The notes under the pieces are model-generated. The model saw nothing but the letters and a program-made list of their open reading frames with translations. It was not told the DNA's origin and ran no database searches. The position numbers and the translations under genes are program-made. From Antedon mediterranea (Eukaryota > Echinodermata > Crinoidea > Comatulida > Antedonidae), in NCBI RefSeq assembly GCF_964355755.1, contig NC_092670.1:36381795-36445794 (forward strand): a DNA stretch of 64,000 nt, read 5' to 3'. Every line of letters begins with the position of its first letter. Position 1 is the first letter of the stretch. Below, piece after piece: positions 44,701 to 55,700 of this stretch.

Positions 44701-47700
44701 AGGGATTTCCTTACACTATGAAAAGGTTGCCAGAGTTGTGTAAGTATACAAAACTGTACTGTAGGGATTTCCTTACACTATGAAAAGGTTGCCAGACTCG
44801 TATGTATACAAAACTGTACTGTAGGGATTTCCTTACACTATGAAAAGGTTGTGTAAGTATACAAAACTGTACTGTAGGGATTTCCTTACACTATGAAAAG
44901 GTTGCCAGACTCGTATGTATACAAAACTGTACTGTAGGGATTTCCTTACACTATGAAAAGGTTGCCAGACTCGTATGTATACAAAACTGTACTGTAGGGA
45001 TTTCCTTACACTATGAAAAGGTTGCCAGACTCGTGTAAGTCTTACAAAATACTATGGTAAACTTAAATAACATTTAATGTCAACCTCAAAAGATTGTTGT
45101 TGCTACTGTATTTGTTGCCTATAGAGTGGAACTTCTACTAGGGGATACATTCAGGACCCAACAGGGTGTCCCTGAATAGAGGTTGGCTGTAGTGTTAAAA
45201 CATACAGTACGTCCCTGTTCATTCGTGTCTTGCGAAATGTTCCCCTAAATTGGAGTGTCCCCTAAATATGGTGTCCTAATGGAGGAGTTCTACTGTATGT
45301 CAAGAGTTGAATTTCATTCCATCCAACAACTGTAATGTGACCTTCCACCTCTGCCTAACCATGCTTGACCATTCTGATTGGTTGTTATTGTTTCAAATCA
45401 ATACAGCATGCAGTCAGGAGATGTGGATAGATGTTTTAACTTACTCCAGAGTGCATTGGCTTTGGAAGATGAATTAGGGGCTCAACCAATGAGAATGATG
45501 CAACTCTACAACGTTGCTGCTACCATGCATAATGAGGTAAGTGGGCGGAGCTTAATTTGCATATGTGATAATGCCACCTTTAAAAGCCAAGTTGAAAAAT
45601 CCATATTATGTTTAATCTTTAAAACTAATCTACTGGATCTTGTCAATGTTTAACAACAAAATATTCTGATTGGAATTTATTTTGTTTTTGCGTTCCATAC
45701 GAAGTAAAATAAATGTATTTTTTTCATAGTTGAAATTATAAAGTGGCCTTCTGTATTGAATTTTTAGTATTTCATTACCAGAATGATTGCTCATTTACTT
45801 CACAGAGATTAACACTTCACGACTTCATCACCAAGGCTATGATGCCTGACCTAAAAGAATGTATTAGTTTTAGGAGAAAAGCAATTAGAATAAGTGAACA
45901 GCTTACAGAACGATCAGAAAAATACAAGGTTAGTATGTTATTAACAATGCTATTAATACTAATTCAATTAATCGATCGATCGTGAAGGCCCAAAACAAAT
46001 GGAAGAATCATAACTTTTCAGCAAAAATACCCGGTTTTCCCCAATTTGTATTAATGGATTCTGGCAAAAACAGAAAGACAATTAATGCAGCAACTAGACA
46101 ACGTCAGACTAGGCCTATAGCTAGCATACGATGTTCATACGTTACTGCTGGCCTAAGGTTAGCTAGGCTATACTGTCCATGAGAGGACATTCGACGCGAA
46201 CTACTTAGGTAGTGCATTGTTTCTCTCTTTTTATCATAATTTACCATAACACGTACATTTAAGACAAGGAATGACCTGGTTTAATGTTTTCAAAGTAATA
46301 TATGCATTATGTTTACAAAACGTCAAAAATTGTAGGGAATGGATCTTTAAGAGGGTGTTTCAGATATAAGCCCAGGACCTTGGTTAATCAATAAGCAAGA
46401 AGTATTTTTTTTTTTTTTAAAGAATAGCAGAAGAAGAATTAAAAAACTGTTATCTCTATTTTAGTATGAACGTGCATTTTCATTGATGAAGTTGGCATTC
46501 AATCTGAAAACGTGGTTTGTCTTGAAAGGAGACAACAACTTATCAGCCCAAGAGGGCTTTGACCTTGGTGTAGAAAGCCTGAAAGAAGCTAAGGAGCTTT
46601 ATGAGGAGGTAAGTGAATAAAACCAAGTTTGAGCTTGAAAATAATATAAGCTTCAGGCCTAGTGCACTTTTTTGACACACATTAAAGCATTTGAATATAA
46701 CTTTGACCCTAATTTTATTTTAATTTATTCAAGCTTGGAGACAAAGGTCATGTTGCTGAGTGTATGATGAACGAAGGACTTCTTTTGGGAGAGGTGGACC
46801 AAGAGGGAGCATTGGAGGTATTTTAGTGGTTTTTGTTTTTTATAGAGAGAAATAGCAGAGATCATGGCTTGTCTTAGGGACAAAAAACAATTTATATAAT
46901 AATAAAAACAATAATTCAACTAGAATTTAATTCGTCACTTTGACGAATTATAGGTGATCATTTTTATCATTTTAATGAAATTAACATTTTTTAAACATGC
47001 ACGTACGTTAACATACGATCGTAAAAAGCTGATGTACGCCATCCTATGACATGATGCATATACACTTATAGTGCTGAGTTGTACCTATTATGTGTCATAT
47101 ACAATATGTACAGTATATACTGTATATCTATATCCAGTGTAGCATAGGTGAAATTACGGGACCCACATCATGATCAAATTTTTTGGTATGATGGAATTAT
47201 CAAAATAAACTCGAAGATGACAATTTCGAAAGATAATGAATTGAGCAAATAAATATAAGGATTGGAAGAGAATTTGACACGTAGAAGCGCAATGCGCGCT
47301 CTTTGAAATTTGTATAACTTCGACTAAAGAAATTTAAAAACAACGTTTTAACTTCAACTGGCCATATGATAACATCACAACATCCAATAGGCTTAATTTT
47401 TATATGAATTCAAATCTACATTTCATCAGCTTTCATAATAAGTTATAATCTTCAAGGTCACCTTTAATTCTGAAGAGCTATAAGATATTCAAATGTATGG
47501 TGTAGCTGAAATTACACGACCTAGGTTATTCAAGTTTTTACGCGTGATGACGTCATCAAAATAAAAATGTTGACAACTCATTAGAAGAATAATTAATTGA
47601 GCCAGCACATACTAAAAGTTGTGCGAAAATCGGGCTCAAATAACGGAGATGCGCTCTATTGAATGTGATAACCCACACAAAAAGATAAAAATTCCTAATT

Positions 47701-48908
47701 TTTAAATTCAAGTGGCCATTTAATGACGTCATACCATTTTGTACGTCTAATGTGTATATACATTTGTATCTACAACTTATTGGCTTCCATAATAAGTTTA
47801 AAAAATTGGGAGTCACCTGCCATTCTGAAGAGTTATATTCATTTTAAAAAGGCCTTATTTTTTACCATTTTCATCACTTTGATGCAATTAATTTGCGCAT
47901 TTTGTCATTTTGAACTTGCTCGTATAGCGTTATTTTAAGTCGGAACTGACTCAAATTTGGTGAATGTACTAAGAATGGTGAGTAGAATGAGATTTTTAAA
48001 AAAAATTCATATTTTTTACTCTTTTTAAGTATCGCGCGCGCAAATTTTTTTTTTGCCCAGTAATTTTTTGAAACACGCAAATGGCCTAATTCATGCTCTA
48101 AATTGATCAAAACTTAATTTTGAGCGTTTTAAATTTTTAACGCGCGATTTCACGCGCATGACCCTATGTGCGCGTGCGTTTTTATTTGCTAATATTTTTA
48201 CCCTTGACCTGAAGTTTACGTGTAGTGAATTTCATTAATATGTGATAATGAATTATGGAGATATGATTGATAATGTGATTTTGCAAAATGGCGTATAAAT
48301 GACGTCACGGATGAGTGATCACGCTTATTAGGATTAAGTTATATTATTTGAAAGATATTCTGAAATTTTGGTAATCATTGACATTAAACTTTTTGAGATA
48401 ATTGTTACACAAAATAGTGTACAGAAACAATAAAAAGAAAAAAAATAAAGATTTCATACAATAACAATAGGTGATCATTTAGATTCTAAATGATCACCTA
48501 ATAATAAGTACACTCCTACTAGTACTTTTGTCTTCTACAAAACAAGTAAATGCCACTGAAGTCTGTGGTAGATCAAACTAGTGCTGTGATGACCTCTAGA
48601 AATATATTATTTTTATCCATTACTTGATATTTTTCTTTTAGATATACAGGAAAGCTGAAGTGATCTGTATTCAGACATACGGTGAGGTCAGCGTTCTGTC
48701 CAGTCGAATGTTCACAAATATCGCAATCCTTCTTGAGGAAATGAACAACTACGATGAAGCATACACATATTTTAAGAATGGTCTGTCCAGCAAGATTCAA
48801 GTGTTTGGAGATGACCATCCACAGACTGGACGTCTCAAGAGAGTCCTGCAAGAGCCAGCCTACCAGAGACTCGCAAGACAGGAACAGCAACAGAATCAGC
48901 AGCGTTGA
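32766..48908 (+). CDS. STAND-type NTPase with DUF4062-like N-terminus and TPR-like C-terminus (nephrocystin-3-like)
   Basis: 22 coding exons join in frame to 1007 aa: 32766-32972, 33127-33195, 34005-34111, 37204-37337, 37805-37938, 38852-38944, 39112-39204, 39341-39397, 39929-40065, 40454-40565, 40734-40841, 41235-41408, 42114-42301, 42585-42760, 43154-43298, 43570-43792, 44011-44129, 45407-45536, 45806-45928, 46465-46608, 46734-46817, 48642-48908 (TGA). The protein begins MGCGAS, a likely N-myristoylation/palmitoylation site. A DUF4062-like domain (about 48-135) contains [17 protein letters not shown] and DLRWG. The NTPase has Walker A GGPGTGKS (about 316-323) and Walker [11 protein letters not shown] (about 408-417). 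The last 300 residues are helical and TPR-like. Similar proteins are annotated as nephrocystin-3-like or TPR-containing STAND proteins. The function here is unknown; membrane-anchored signalling or an innate-immune sensor are guesses. An AG at 32758-32759 shows that a 5' UTR exon lies upstream. Confidence 0.92.
33303..33915. repeat. 15-bp minisatellite, about 40 units, STAND gene intron 2
   Basis: CTGCCTTCTGCCATC with variants (CAACC, GACC, TCAGC) is repeated head to tail with some 30-bp higher order. Because 15 is a multiple of three, long frames stay open on both strands. Confidence 0.95.
34424..34776. mobile_element. TIR element with TTA target duplication, STAND gene intron 3
   Basis: Left end TAGAGTATCACGGTGTAACG, right end GTCAGCACCGTGATACTCTA, imperfect TIR of about 45 bp, both flanked by TTA (34421-34423 and 34777-34779). 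A three-base TTA/TAA duplication fits a Harbinger-like MITE. Confidence 0.75.
35167..35514. mobile_element. Foldback element, arms about 120 bp
   Basis: The left arm from ATTTTAAGTAAATTTTC through CGACGCAGCTTAATCATGAG is repeated inverted and nearly exactly at 35395-35514. A spacer of about 95 bp separates the arms. Confidence 0.88.
36458..36644 (+). mobile_element. MITE, complete copy, STAND gene intron 3
   Basis: TAAAGCTGTCTACACTATC to GATAGTGTGGACAGAGCTTTA; three internal CCCAAATATGGTAGTGATAT units. Confidence 0.9.
37390..37576 (+). mobile_element. MITE, complete copy, STAND gene intron 4
   Basis: TAAAGCTTTGTCTACACTATC to TGATAGTGTAGACCGAGCCTT; three degenerate internal units. Confidence 0.88.
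38465..38696. repeat. 13-bp tandem repeat (ACTAGTCTTCTAA), about 18 units
   Basis: Nearly perfect head-to-tail array in STAND gene intron 5, with only a few units changed (CTTTTAA, CTAGTCTACAC at the end). Confidence 0.95.
39615..39816. repeat. Three tandem copies of a 67-bp unit, STAND gene intron 8
   Basis: Each unit carries TTTTGTATCTCCATTGAGAT and CCACTGATACCCACAGCATT. Confidence 0.92.
40619..40714 (+). mobile_element. MITE right part, ending 19 nt before exon 11
   Basis: Starts within an internal unit (GTGATATGCCCAAACATGG) and ends GATAGTGTAGACAGAACTTAA. It takes up over half of the 168-nt intron 10. Confidence 0.85.
40965..41175 (+). mobile_element. tRNA-derived SINE, family B, STAND gene intron 11
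   Basis: A-box-like TAGCTTGGTGGTTAACG and B-box-like AGGGTTCAATCCTGACC, then CTCAAATGAGACTTAGTTTA and a tail ending in AAT repeats. It matches 60540-60832. Confidence 0.82.
41476..41636. mobile_element. TIR element, CAGTARAACCYCTATTA type
   Basis: Flanked by TA at left; CAGTAAAACCCCTATTAAGG at left and CCTTAATAGAGGCTCTACTA at right are inverted. Related to 45123-45297 and perhaps 8403-8503. Tc1/pogo-like by its termini. Confidence 0.65.
41663..42000 (+). mobile_element. tRNA-Leu/Ser-like SINE with palindromic insert, family D
   Basis: GAGTGGCCGAGCGGTTAAGA is a class II tRNA A-box region and GGGTTCAAGGCTCACTC a B box. The non-tRNA body follows (GGTCCAGTGTACACATCTAG). The right border is not clear. 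Confidence 0.65.
41864..41914. repeat. Duplicated palindrome
   Basis: GGGGTTACCCCGGTGTACTA occurs twice in a row, 28 bp apart; GGTGTACTAGTACACC between the copies is a perfect palindrome. Confidence 0.92.
42962..43124 (-). mobile_element. MITE ending 29 nt before exon 15
   Basis: TAAAGTCTACTCACTATC at left and TGATAGTGTGGACAGAGCTTA at right; two internal CATATCACTACCATATTT units. Confidence 0.88.
43513..43543 (-). mobile_element. MITE terminal remnant, 26 nt before exon 16
   Basis: GACTAGTTTGATAGTGTAGA followed by AAGAGCA; only the outer end is left. Confidence 0.75.
43894..43984 (-). mobile_element. MITE part, ending 26 nt before exon 17
   Basis: Internal GACATTATGATGTCATATCA and TACCATATTTG, then the end GATAGTGTAGACAGAGCTTTA. 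Confidence 0.85.
44095..45040. repeat. 60-bp minisatellite made of exon 17's end plus its 5' splice site
   Basis: About 16 units (the real exon end plus about 15 copies). Each has ATTTCCTTACACTATGAAAA, GGTTGCCAGA, a GTAAGT or GTATGT site and ACAAAACTGTACTGTAG. The first unit is the authentic end of exon 17 (44129) and its intron start. The array fills most of intron 17. Confidence 0.95.
45123..45297. mobile_element. TIR element, CAGTARAACYYCT type, STAND gene intron 17
   Basis: GAGTGGAACTTCTACTAGGG at left and CTAATGGAGGAGTTCTACTG at right, TA at both sides. Inner text (ATAGAGGTTGGCTGT, AAAACATACA) is shared with 41476-41636, including TTGAGGTTGGCTGT. Confidence 0.65.
46929..48502. mobile_element. 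1.6-kb element with palindromic ends, STAND gene intron 21
   Basis: The left end has the palindrome AATTCGTCACTTTGACGAATT (46929-46949) and then TAGGTGATCATTTT. The right end is the hairpin TAGGTGATCATTTAGA / TCTAAATGATCACCTA (about 48469-48502). Inside, two diverged direct repeats of about 345 bp (47143-47490, 47500-47840) share GAAATTAC, GACGTCAT/CATCA, CTTCCATAATAAGTT and AATTCTGAAGAG.. words. No ORF is seen, so it is non-autonomous if mobile. Confidence 0.65.
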
Positions 48909-49001
48909 TGCAGTTCCTACAAAAAGAGCTACAGTACTGTACTGTACTGTAGTATTGTGGCAGCAGTGTAGTGTCCCCTTCAACCAGTTTTGTTGTTAGT
49001 G

Positions 49002-49145
49002 TAAAGCCTTGTATAGACTATCAAACTAAAAGAAATATGATGTGCCCATATGGTAGTTGGTATGACATCATTGTGTCCATATACATGTATGGGAACATCA
49101 CATTTTTGTTGTCACTTTAAGTTTGATAGTGTGGACAGACCTTTA
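49002..49145 (+). mobile_element. MITE, complete copy, probably in the STAND gene 3' UTR
   Basis: TAAAGCCTTGTATAGACTATC to GATAGTGTGGACAGACCTTTA, beginning 93 bp after the stop codon. Confidence 0.85.
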
Positions 49146-49441
49146 AGCATGTACAATGTAAACTGTTGACATCATCTTTAAACATATTTCACAGATGTTC
49201 ACAAGAAATGAAGAGTAGCACAGAGAGAAATCAGTTACCTCTCTAATAATCAATTTTTGGTTAAGTTTCAAAATACAAAATATGTTGCAGATAACTGGTA
49301 AAAAATTACTGGTAGATTTTATCCACCTGTAAATAGGTTTAAAAATAGTACATACATTATGTTGAGAAGATTCAAATTTAATCAATAATAATATAATAAT
49401 AATAATAATTTAAATTTAATATACACAAAAATAAGTAATAA

Positions 49442-49735
49442 TAATAATAGTTCATTCTTATCTAGCGCATATAAACAAGCTCTCAATGAGCTGCACATTA
49501 TTGCCCCATTTTTTAGATCATGCACGTATGGAAACATACTCCCATAACAATGCAGCTAGTAATCAGCGCAAAGTTGTGTCTTGATCTAACCGGTACCCAT
49601 TTTATACACCTGGGTGGAGAGAGGCAAATGTAAGTAAATTGTCTTGCCTAATGATACAAGCAATGCGGCGAGAGTTGGATTCGAACCACGATCTCACGAT
49701 CAATAATTGTAAAACGTTCTGCGCCACACACCAAA
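49442..49735 (-). mobile_element. tRNA-derived SINE, family A
   Basis: On the minus strand: head with GATCGTGGTTCGAATCCAAC (B box), CTCTCGCCGCATTGCTTGTA, GTATAAAATGGGTACCGGTT, AACTTTGCGCTGATTACTAG, tail AATGTGCAGCTCATTGAGAG. This is the fullest copy in the window. Confidence 0.82.
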
Positions 49736-50777
49736 GAGGATGCCCTCATATTCTAATAATTTTAAATATACTGGTTTGATTATCATTTCCCAGTCAGGTG
49801 TCAATATATGATAAAAATAGCTAGATATAGAATCCATTCATAATGATGTTTAATCAACTCTTTAGTATCAACTGCAGACATTACTTTTAAAGAGATTGAC
49901 AATAAATAGCAAAAGTGTTCCGTCCTTAAATGCAGAAAACGTACTAGTATCTGAAATGAATGATTGTTTTTATAAAGTGCAGTAATTACATAATCATGTA
50001 TAATATGGACATTTATATTATGATTATAAATATTTTCAGCTGAAGATGAATATTATAATTTATAAAGAATATTTGTATACATCAGTAGAATATGTAATGA
50101 ATATTTATTATATAGTATATTTTTTAATTTGTGCATGTATAATTTTATATTATAGTACTTTTGTGTGTTTATACATGCTAGATGTATTTTGCCAGATAGT
50201 TTAAGCCAGGACAATTGTCCCTGTACACACTACTATTATCAATGCTATTATATTTAAAGTCCCTTTCGCACTATGGAATTCTTATTTAGATTCCGGGATA
50301 ACTATTTTCCCACAGGTTAGATGTTTCTGGCAGTAAAGATGAAGTGAGTGTTTTTTTTATAAATGATTTGAATTTTCTTTTCTGGAAATCACTAACGATG
50401 AACTATTTGAGGCAAAGATAGACAGAAGGAGTAAAGTTCGAAAGGTGTTTTTTCATACCAAAAGTCTTTCTATTCTAGTACATATTATATTTTTGTTTTA
50501 CGGGTATTGTAAAAGAAACTAATAAGTTGCTTTCATGTGTACAGTTCTTGTGTGTCTTACTTGAAAACGTTTTACGGATTAAGTGAAGCTCACCCAAAAT
50601 GTCTGCATAAAGTTGTAAATTTAAAAAACTATCAGTATCAATTAATAAATATCTTTAGTAAAATATTCAATAGTCAGTTATTTTTATTGTATCAACTTGC
50701 AAATACATTTATTTTTAAGGAAATAGAACGGGCAATATGATGTAATACAAAAATTAGCTGCTTAAACATAGGCTTAT

Positions 50778-50810
50778 AAACCGAACTTGGTGCCGTGCCA
50801 AGTTTGGTTT
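50778..50810. repeat. Short perfect hairpin
   Basis: AAACCGAACTTGG and CCAAGTTTGGTTT pair around a 7-base loop, with one G:T pair. Confidence 0.7.
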
Positions 50811-51852
50811 AACTTAAACATTTAAGTTTGGTAGGTAAAGGTGTGTTAATGTTTCTATATAATTTTACCAAACTCATAAAAACAATAATGATGCAAATAT
50901 TCATGAAACATCTGTACAGTACTTGTGTGCAGAACTTGTGCAAATGAAAGTGGTACCAGCCAATCACAAGAAGATGAATCAAACGTCTTTGTATAAGCAG
51001 GCATTAAGCATGGCATACGGATATTAACCAAAAAACCCAGCTTTGTTGCAATAATATGTACCATAGCCACTCCAAATAAGGGCTTTCTGGCTTGATGTTA
51101 GCATTTTCTTACAAAAACCTACTCTCTACAACCATATAACTATTATTTTCATTAATTCTTCTTTGCATTAATCACAGTGAATGTCATTGTCTCAACAACA
51201 CTAACATTTATCAGTTAAAGAATCTGTCATACACCAATTATTTTCCATACGTGCCCTGCAGTGGCTTATATGGCTATGAGTGATCACTGGCTGAACCCAC
51301 AGCTAAACGCCCGGAGCTTATGGGGGCCCCTGAGCTGTGCCCAGAGAGAAAAAGAAACAGACATTCAAATACGTCGAAAAGGCTAAAAATGCCCGAGGCA
51401 TTGGAGGGCCACTTTAGGGTTCCTAAACCAGGGCCTCGGGTCTCTATGTTACGCCAATGGTGCACTAAAAAAACACCCATTGGACCCATCTTCTAAACTT
51501 GGCAGTATTTGAGTTGTAAAAGTAAAACTGATCAAAGGTTTAGAAAACGTTGACCATAATCAAAATAATATTCAAGAAAAAAACAAATTAATAACAGCTC
51601 AATAATGGATGGAAGTTTAGCACAAGACAATACAACTTGAAGCAAATACCTACACATTTATCTGCAGTATTGTATACTTAAAAGTTACAAATGACAATAC
51701 ATCTGTTTACTGTCTATAACACAGGTGATCAACATTGAAACATACTATCTTTTTAATGATTTATTTGCAATTTGAATATCTGGAAGTAATTTCACTTAAG
51801 GATAGCGATTGGGAAATGATTCTAGTATAGCCGATATCTTTTATACAACTTC

Positions 51853-51996
51853 TAAAGCTCTATCTACACTATCAAATCAATCGAAGCAATGTGATGTGCC
51901 CATATATGGACATGGTGATGTCATATCATTTCCATATTTGGGCTTATCACCACCATATTAGGGCACATCTAGTTTGATATTGTAGACATAGCTTTA
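51853..51996 (-). mobile_element. MITE, complete copy, 3' of TLK
   Basis: TAAAGCTCTATCTACACTATC to TGATATTGTAGACATAGCTTT. Confidence 0.85.
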
Positions 51997-52704
51997 TATT
52001 ATTTTCAATTCAAATGCCTACTCACATAAACTGATACAGTTTGAAAATGAGTACAATTACAGGAAGAGGGGCTTCCTCATTAAATAAGTACTTTTTTATC
52101 CACAACTTTAAACGTTATACCACGACGGTCATTTCACAAGCTCTGATAATTTACTCAGACTTTATACAGAGTCTCTAAAAATCAAATTCAGTTGTACACG
52201 AATATCTATGTGTGCACATTTGAGTTTGAATATAATAGGGGAGGGGTTAATATGCTGGGTCAAAGGTGAAAGTTGTGGATCTTAAAAGTACCTAATAACC
52301 AAAATATGAATAGATTCCTAGAACAATAGGATATATCTATTAACATTAATACAGTTTATTGATCAGGTGTATATAACTAGACAAAGTACAGTCAACAATA
52401 GTGAGAAAGTTAACCCTCCTTGTTCCCCTTTCACATCCCATACAATACAGCATCCTATACAATTTCTATAAAATCAAAAAAATTTAAATCATCAATGCAT
52501 CACTTTTCTCGCATGATGATGTTATTTTTTTTCTTTAACATTTGCATATGTAGTACATCCATCTACTGACATAAATATCCAACAAGAAGTTAGCAGCCAG
52601 ACATGTTTGTTTACTGTTTCTATGACGATGGCCTGGATTTCACATGACCAGGCGAACGAACGAACCGTTCTTGTGCTATCTTTCGTTCCATTCCATGTCG
52701 TATA

Positions 52705-55700
52705 TCACGAACCAGTGATGTTTCTAAATGTACCAGAGCTGCTAGGAGGCGGCATCATGGTGTGACTATTATTGTGCAAATTAGTAGGTGCGGCCTTGCG
52801 AGTTGGAGGCATCAGGTACGGATCACGTGCCAATTGTAGCACATCTAAACGATTGTCTTTGTTGTATTCTAAACAACGACGAACAAAGTCCTGTAATTAA
52901 AAAATAACAATTTCATTAGCATATTATATATATACACAGTATCCTGTTATCATTATATAGAAATCACAAGATGTAGTAAGAAAAATCTCAAATCTTTTGT
53001 TATATTTTTCTTCCTGATGTCAACAAATTTCTCTGTATGGGTCATTTTTTTTTCGTTTATCTAACTTCTCCCTATTAGGTTATAAGGGTATTGGTTGTGG
53101 TTATTCGATCAGTGTGATATACATAATAATCGATCAAGTTTGTTAGTGGTTTAATAGTGGTGTGGGGGGGGGGGGGTGTGGTTGGTACTGGCTTGAAAAT
53201 AAAGATTAGTTTTCCATTGGACGCAAAGCCAATCAACATTGACCAATCACAAGCAACAGTTCCGATAATCCATACAAATTACTTGCAGTGTATTTCGTTC
53301 AAATGGGAATCAAGCTGAAGTGAAAGAATCCCCTTTAAGATACATTAACAGACTGTTGCCTGCCTGGTGAGCTTGCCCTAAAAATCTCCATCGTCCAATT
53401 AATAAAAAATCATTTACCTTTGCTTCTTGGCTCACAGGTGGTTTATTTGGGAATTGCACTACAGTTGCTTTTAAGATTGTATTCTGTTCCAAGATGGACG
53501 CTTGAGACAGATTGTGTCCAAATGGCTGCAAAAAAAACAAAACAAAAAGTGAATGAATTTGCTTGCTCAGAGGTTAAAAGCAAAGCAATCTAAAACAAAT
53601 ATTTAAAATATTCTTAATTGTTTTTAATACTCTGTTCATCCAGACATACCTTTTTACCATAAAGACATTGATAAAATATAACTCCAATGGACCACACATC
53701 TACTTTGGACGATATTTTTGGTGGACCTCTTCCGACTACAAAACACTCTGGAGGCAAATACCTGCAGTGAAAGACAAGAACACATAATGCAGAGTGTTTT
53801 TATTGCTTTGTTAATGTGAGAACAAATACACACATGAGCCAAAATAAAACATGAATGTGGAAACCCTTTGGGACACTCCTATTCAGTAAATCCCTATTAA
53901 AGATGCATTGTCCCCCAAATACATGAAAAATGAAGATTAATAAAAATCAGACATTTAATAGGCCATTTTGAAGTTTTAATAAAGTTATTTACTTCTGTAG
54001 AAAAAAAATCCCAATTTATTATTTCACTTACAAAAAGACAAAATAAATTTTAACCAAAAACTCATTGTCTGACAGACAATTTAAGTATTTTTTTGCTTTA
54101 AATTATGAACTATTATGTGACATTAAAATGACATATTCAACAAAAAATTTATGACAAAAATATTTTTCAGGGGGGACAATATATTTTTAAGGGGCGACAA
54201 TATATCTTTAAGGGGCACTTTCTCAAGAAACAAACAATGCAAAATATATGTCACCGTCTTTACATGGGACAACCCAAGATTTTTTTAATCTCGAAGGTGT
54301 CACCTTATTAGAGGTTGTTCTAATGTATAGGTGATTTCCTTACCAATATGTTCCAGCACCCTGTGACGTCAGGTCCATTCCACCTTCATTATGATCGTAA
54401 TTTTCTTCATCCATGATTTTTGAGAGACCAAAATCAGTTATTTTAATCTCTCCACTAGTCGTTCCAGAACTTAATAAAATGTTACCTATCAAGAAAATGT
54501 TGAAATAATATTTCAATTGATATTAATATATATCTATATGCTAATGAAAATAATATTTCAATTGATATTAATATATATCTACATGCTAATGAAAATAATA
54601 TTTCAATTGATATTAATATTCAGTTCCACTTGCTAAATAAAATTAAATAATCCATGGAAGTTACATACCAGGTTTTAGATCGTAATGTATAATGGGCGGT
54701 TTGCGTTCATTCAAATATTGAAGCGCCCTCACAGTTTGCATCATGATTGAACGTGCCTCTTTTTCAGGAATAAGTTTTGTTTGTTTCAAGTAGAAATCTA
54801 AATCTTTACCATCACAGTATTCTAATACAGTACAGAATCTAGAAATAAAAAGATTAAAATCCGAATATAAAGCTTCTGTCTTCACTATCAATCTTTATTT
54901 GACAAAAAATGTGCCCATATATGGACATTATGATGTCATAATTATCACTACCATATTTGGGCATGTTACACTTTTTTTTGTCACATAAGAGATTAAATTC
55001 AATCATAATGGTAGTTTTAAATATTCTTGAGAAAGTATCATACAACATTATGTAATTTACAAACAGCCCTCATTTGTGCATGCAACTATCCTATTTACAA
55101 ATCTTTATACTGTATCGATCAATGTGCTTTTTTTTTTTATGGTATAATAATAAAACAAATACTTACGAGTTGCTATCTATTTCAAAAACATCAAATAGTT
55201 TAACAATTCTATTATGGTCTAAGCTTTTGTGAATTTCGTATTCTCGCAAGGCGTGCCTGTTGAGAAAAAAGTGAATCATTCATTAGAAAAATCATAATCT
55301 AATTATAGTATTTTCTAATTTCAACCATTTAAATTAAATAAAAACAGTGAGGCGTGTGGGGCAGTGTGTTGGACGTTGGGATTACTGGTCGTGAGAATCC
55401 AACTCTCGCTACATTGCTTGTATCCTTACATTTGCCTCTTTTCACCCGGGTGTATAAAATGGATACCGGTTAGATCAAGACACAACTTTGTACAACTATA
55501 GGACCGGGGTAATAATAATGTGAAGCGCATTGAGAGCTTGCTTATATAGTAGAGTAGAAATAAGGTTTCACCTCAAAAAAATTGCAACAAAAGGTATTTC
55601 AACGGATTTTGGTAGTATTAGGTGTACTAAACAACAGAAAAAAAGTCTCAAGAATTTCGACCCCCGGAAAGTGGTTTTTTTCAAGATGGCCGCCAAAATA

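Larger units (their letters stand above)
48909..52704. other. Tail-to-tail spacer between STAND NTPase and TLK
   Basis: 3.8 kb holding both 3' UTRs, two MITEs, a family A SINE (49442-49735), a hairpin at 50778-50810, and a GC-richer block at 51275-51490. No gene was recognised. Confidence 0.6.

Noticed and set aside
44101-45030. A CRISPR-like array of regular 60-bp repeats
   Set aside because: Units are contiguous with no unique spacers and derive from the exon 17 end; the genome is eukaryotic.
50778-50810. A microRNA precursor
   Set aside because: The stem is only 13 bp with a 7-base loop, too short for a typical animal pre-miRNA.
51274-51489. A 71-codon minus-strand gene
   Set aside because: There is no recognisable domain, no exon context, and it is not linked to TLK; kept only as a GC-rich block of unknown nature.
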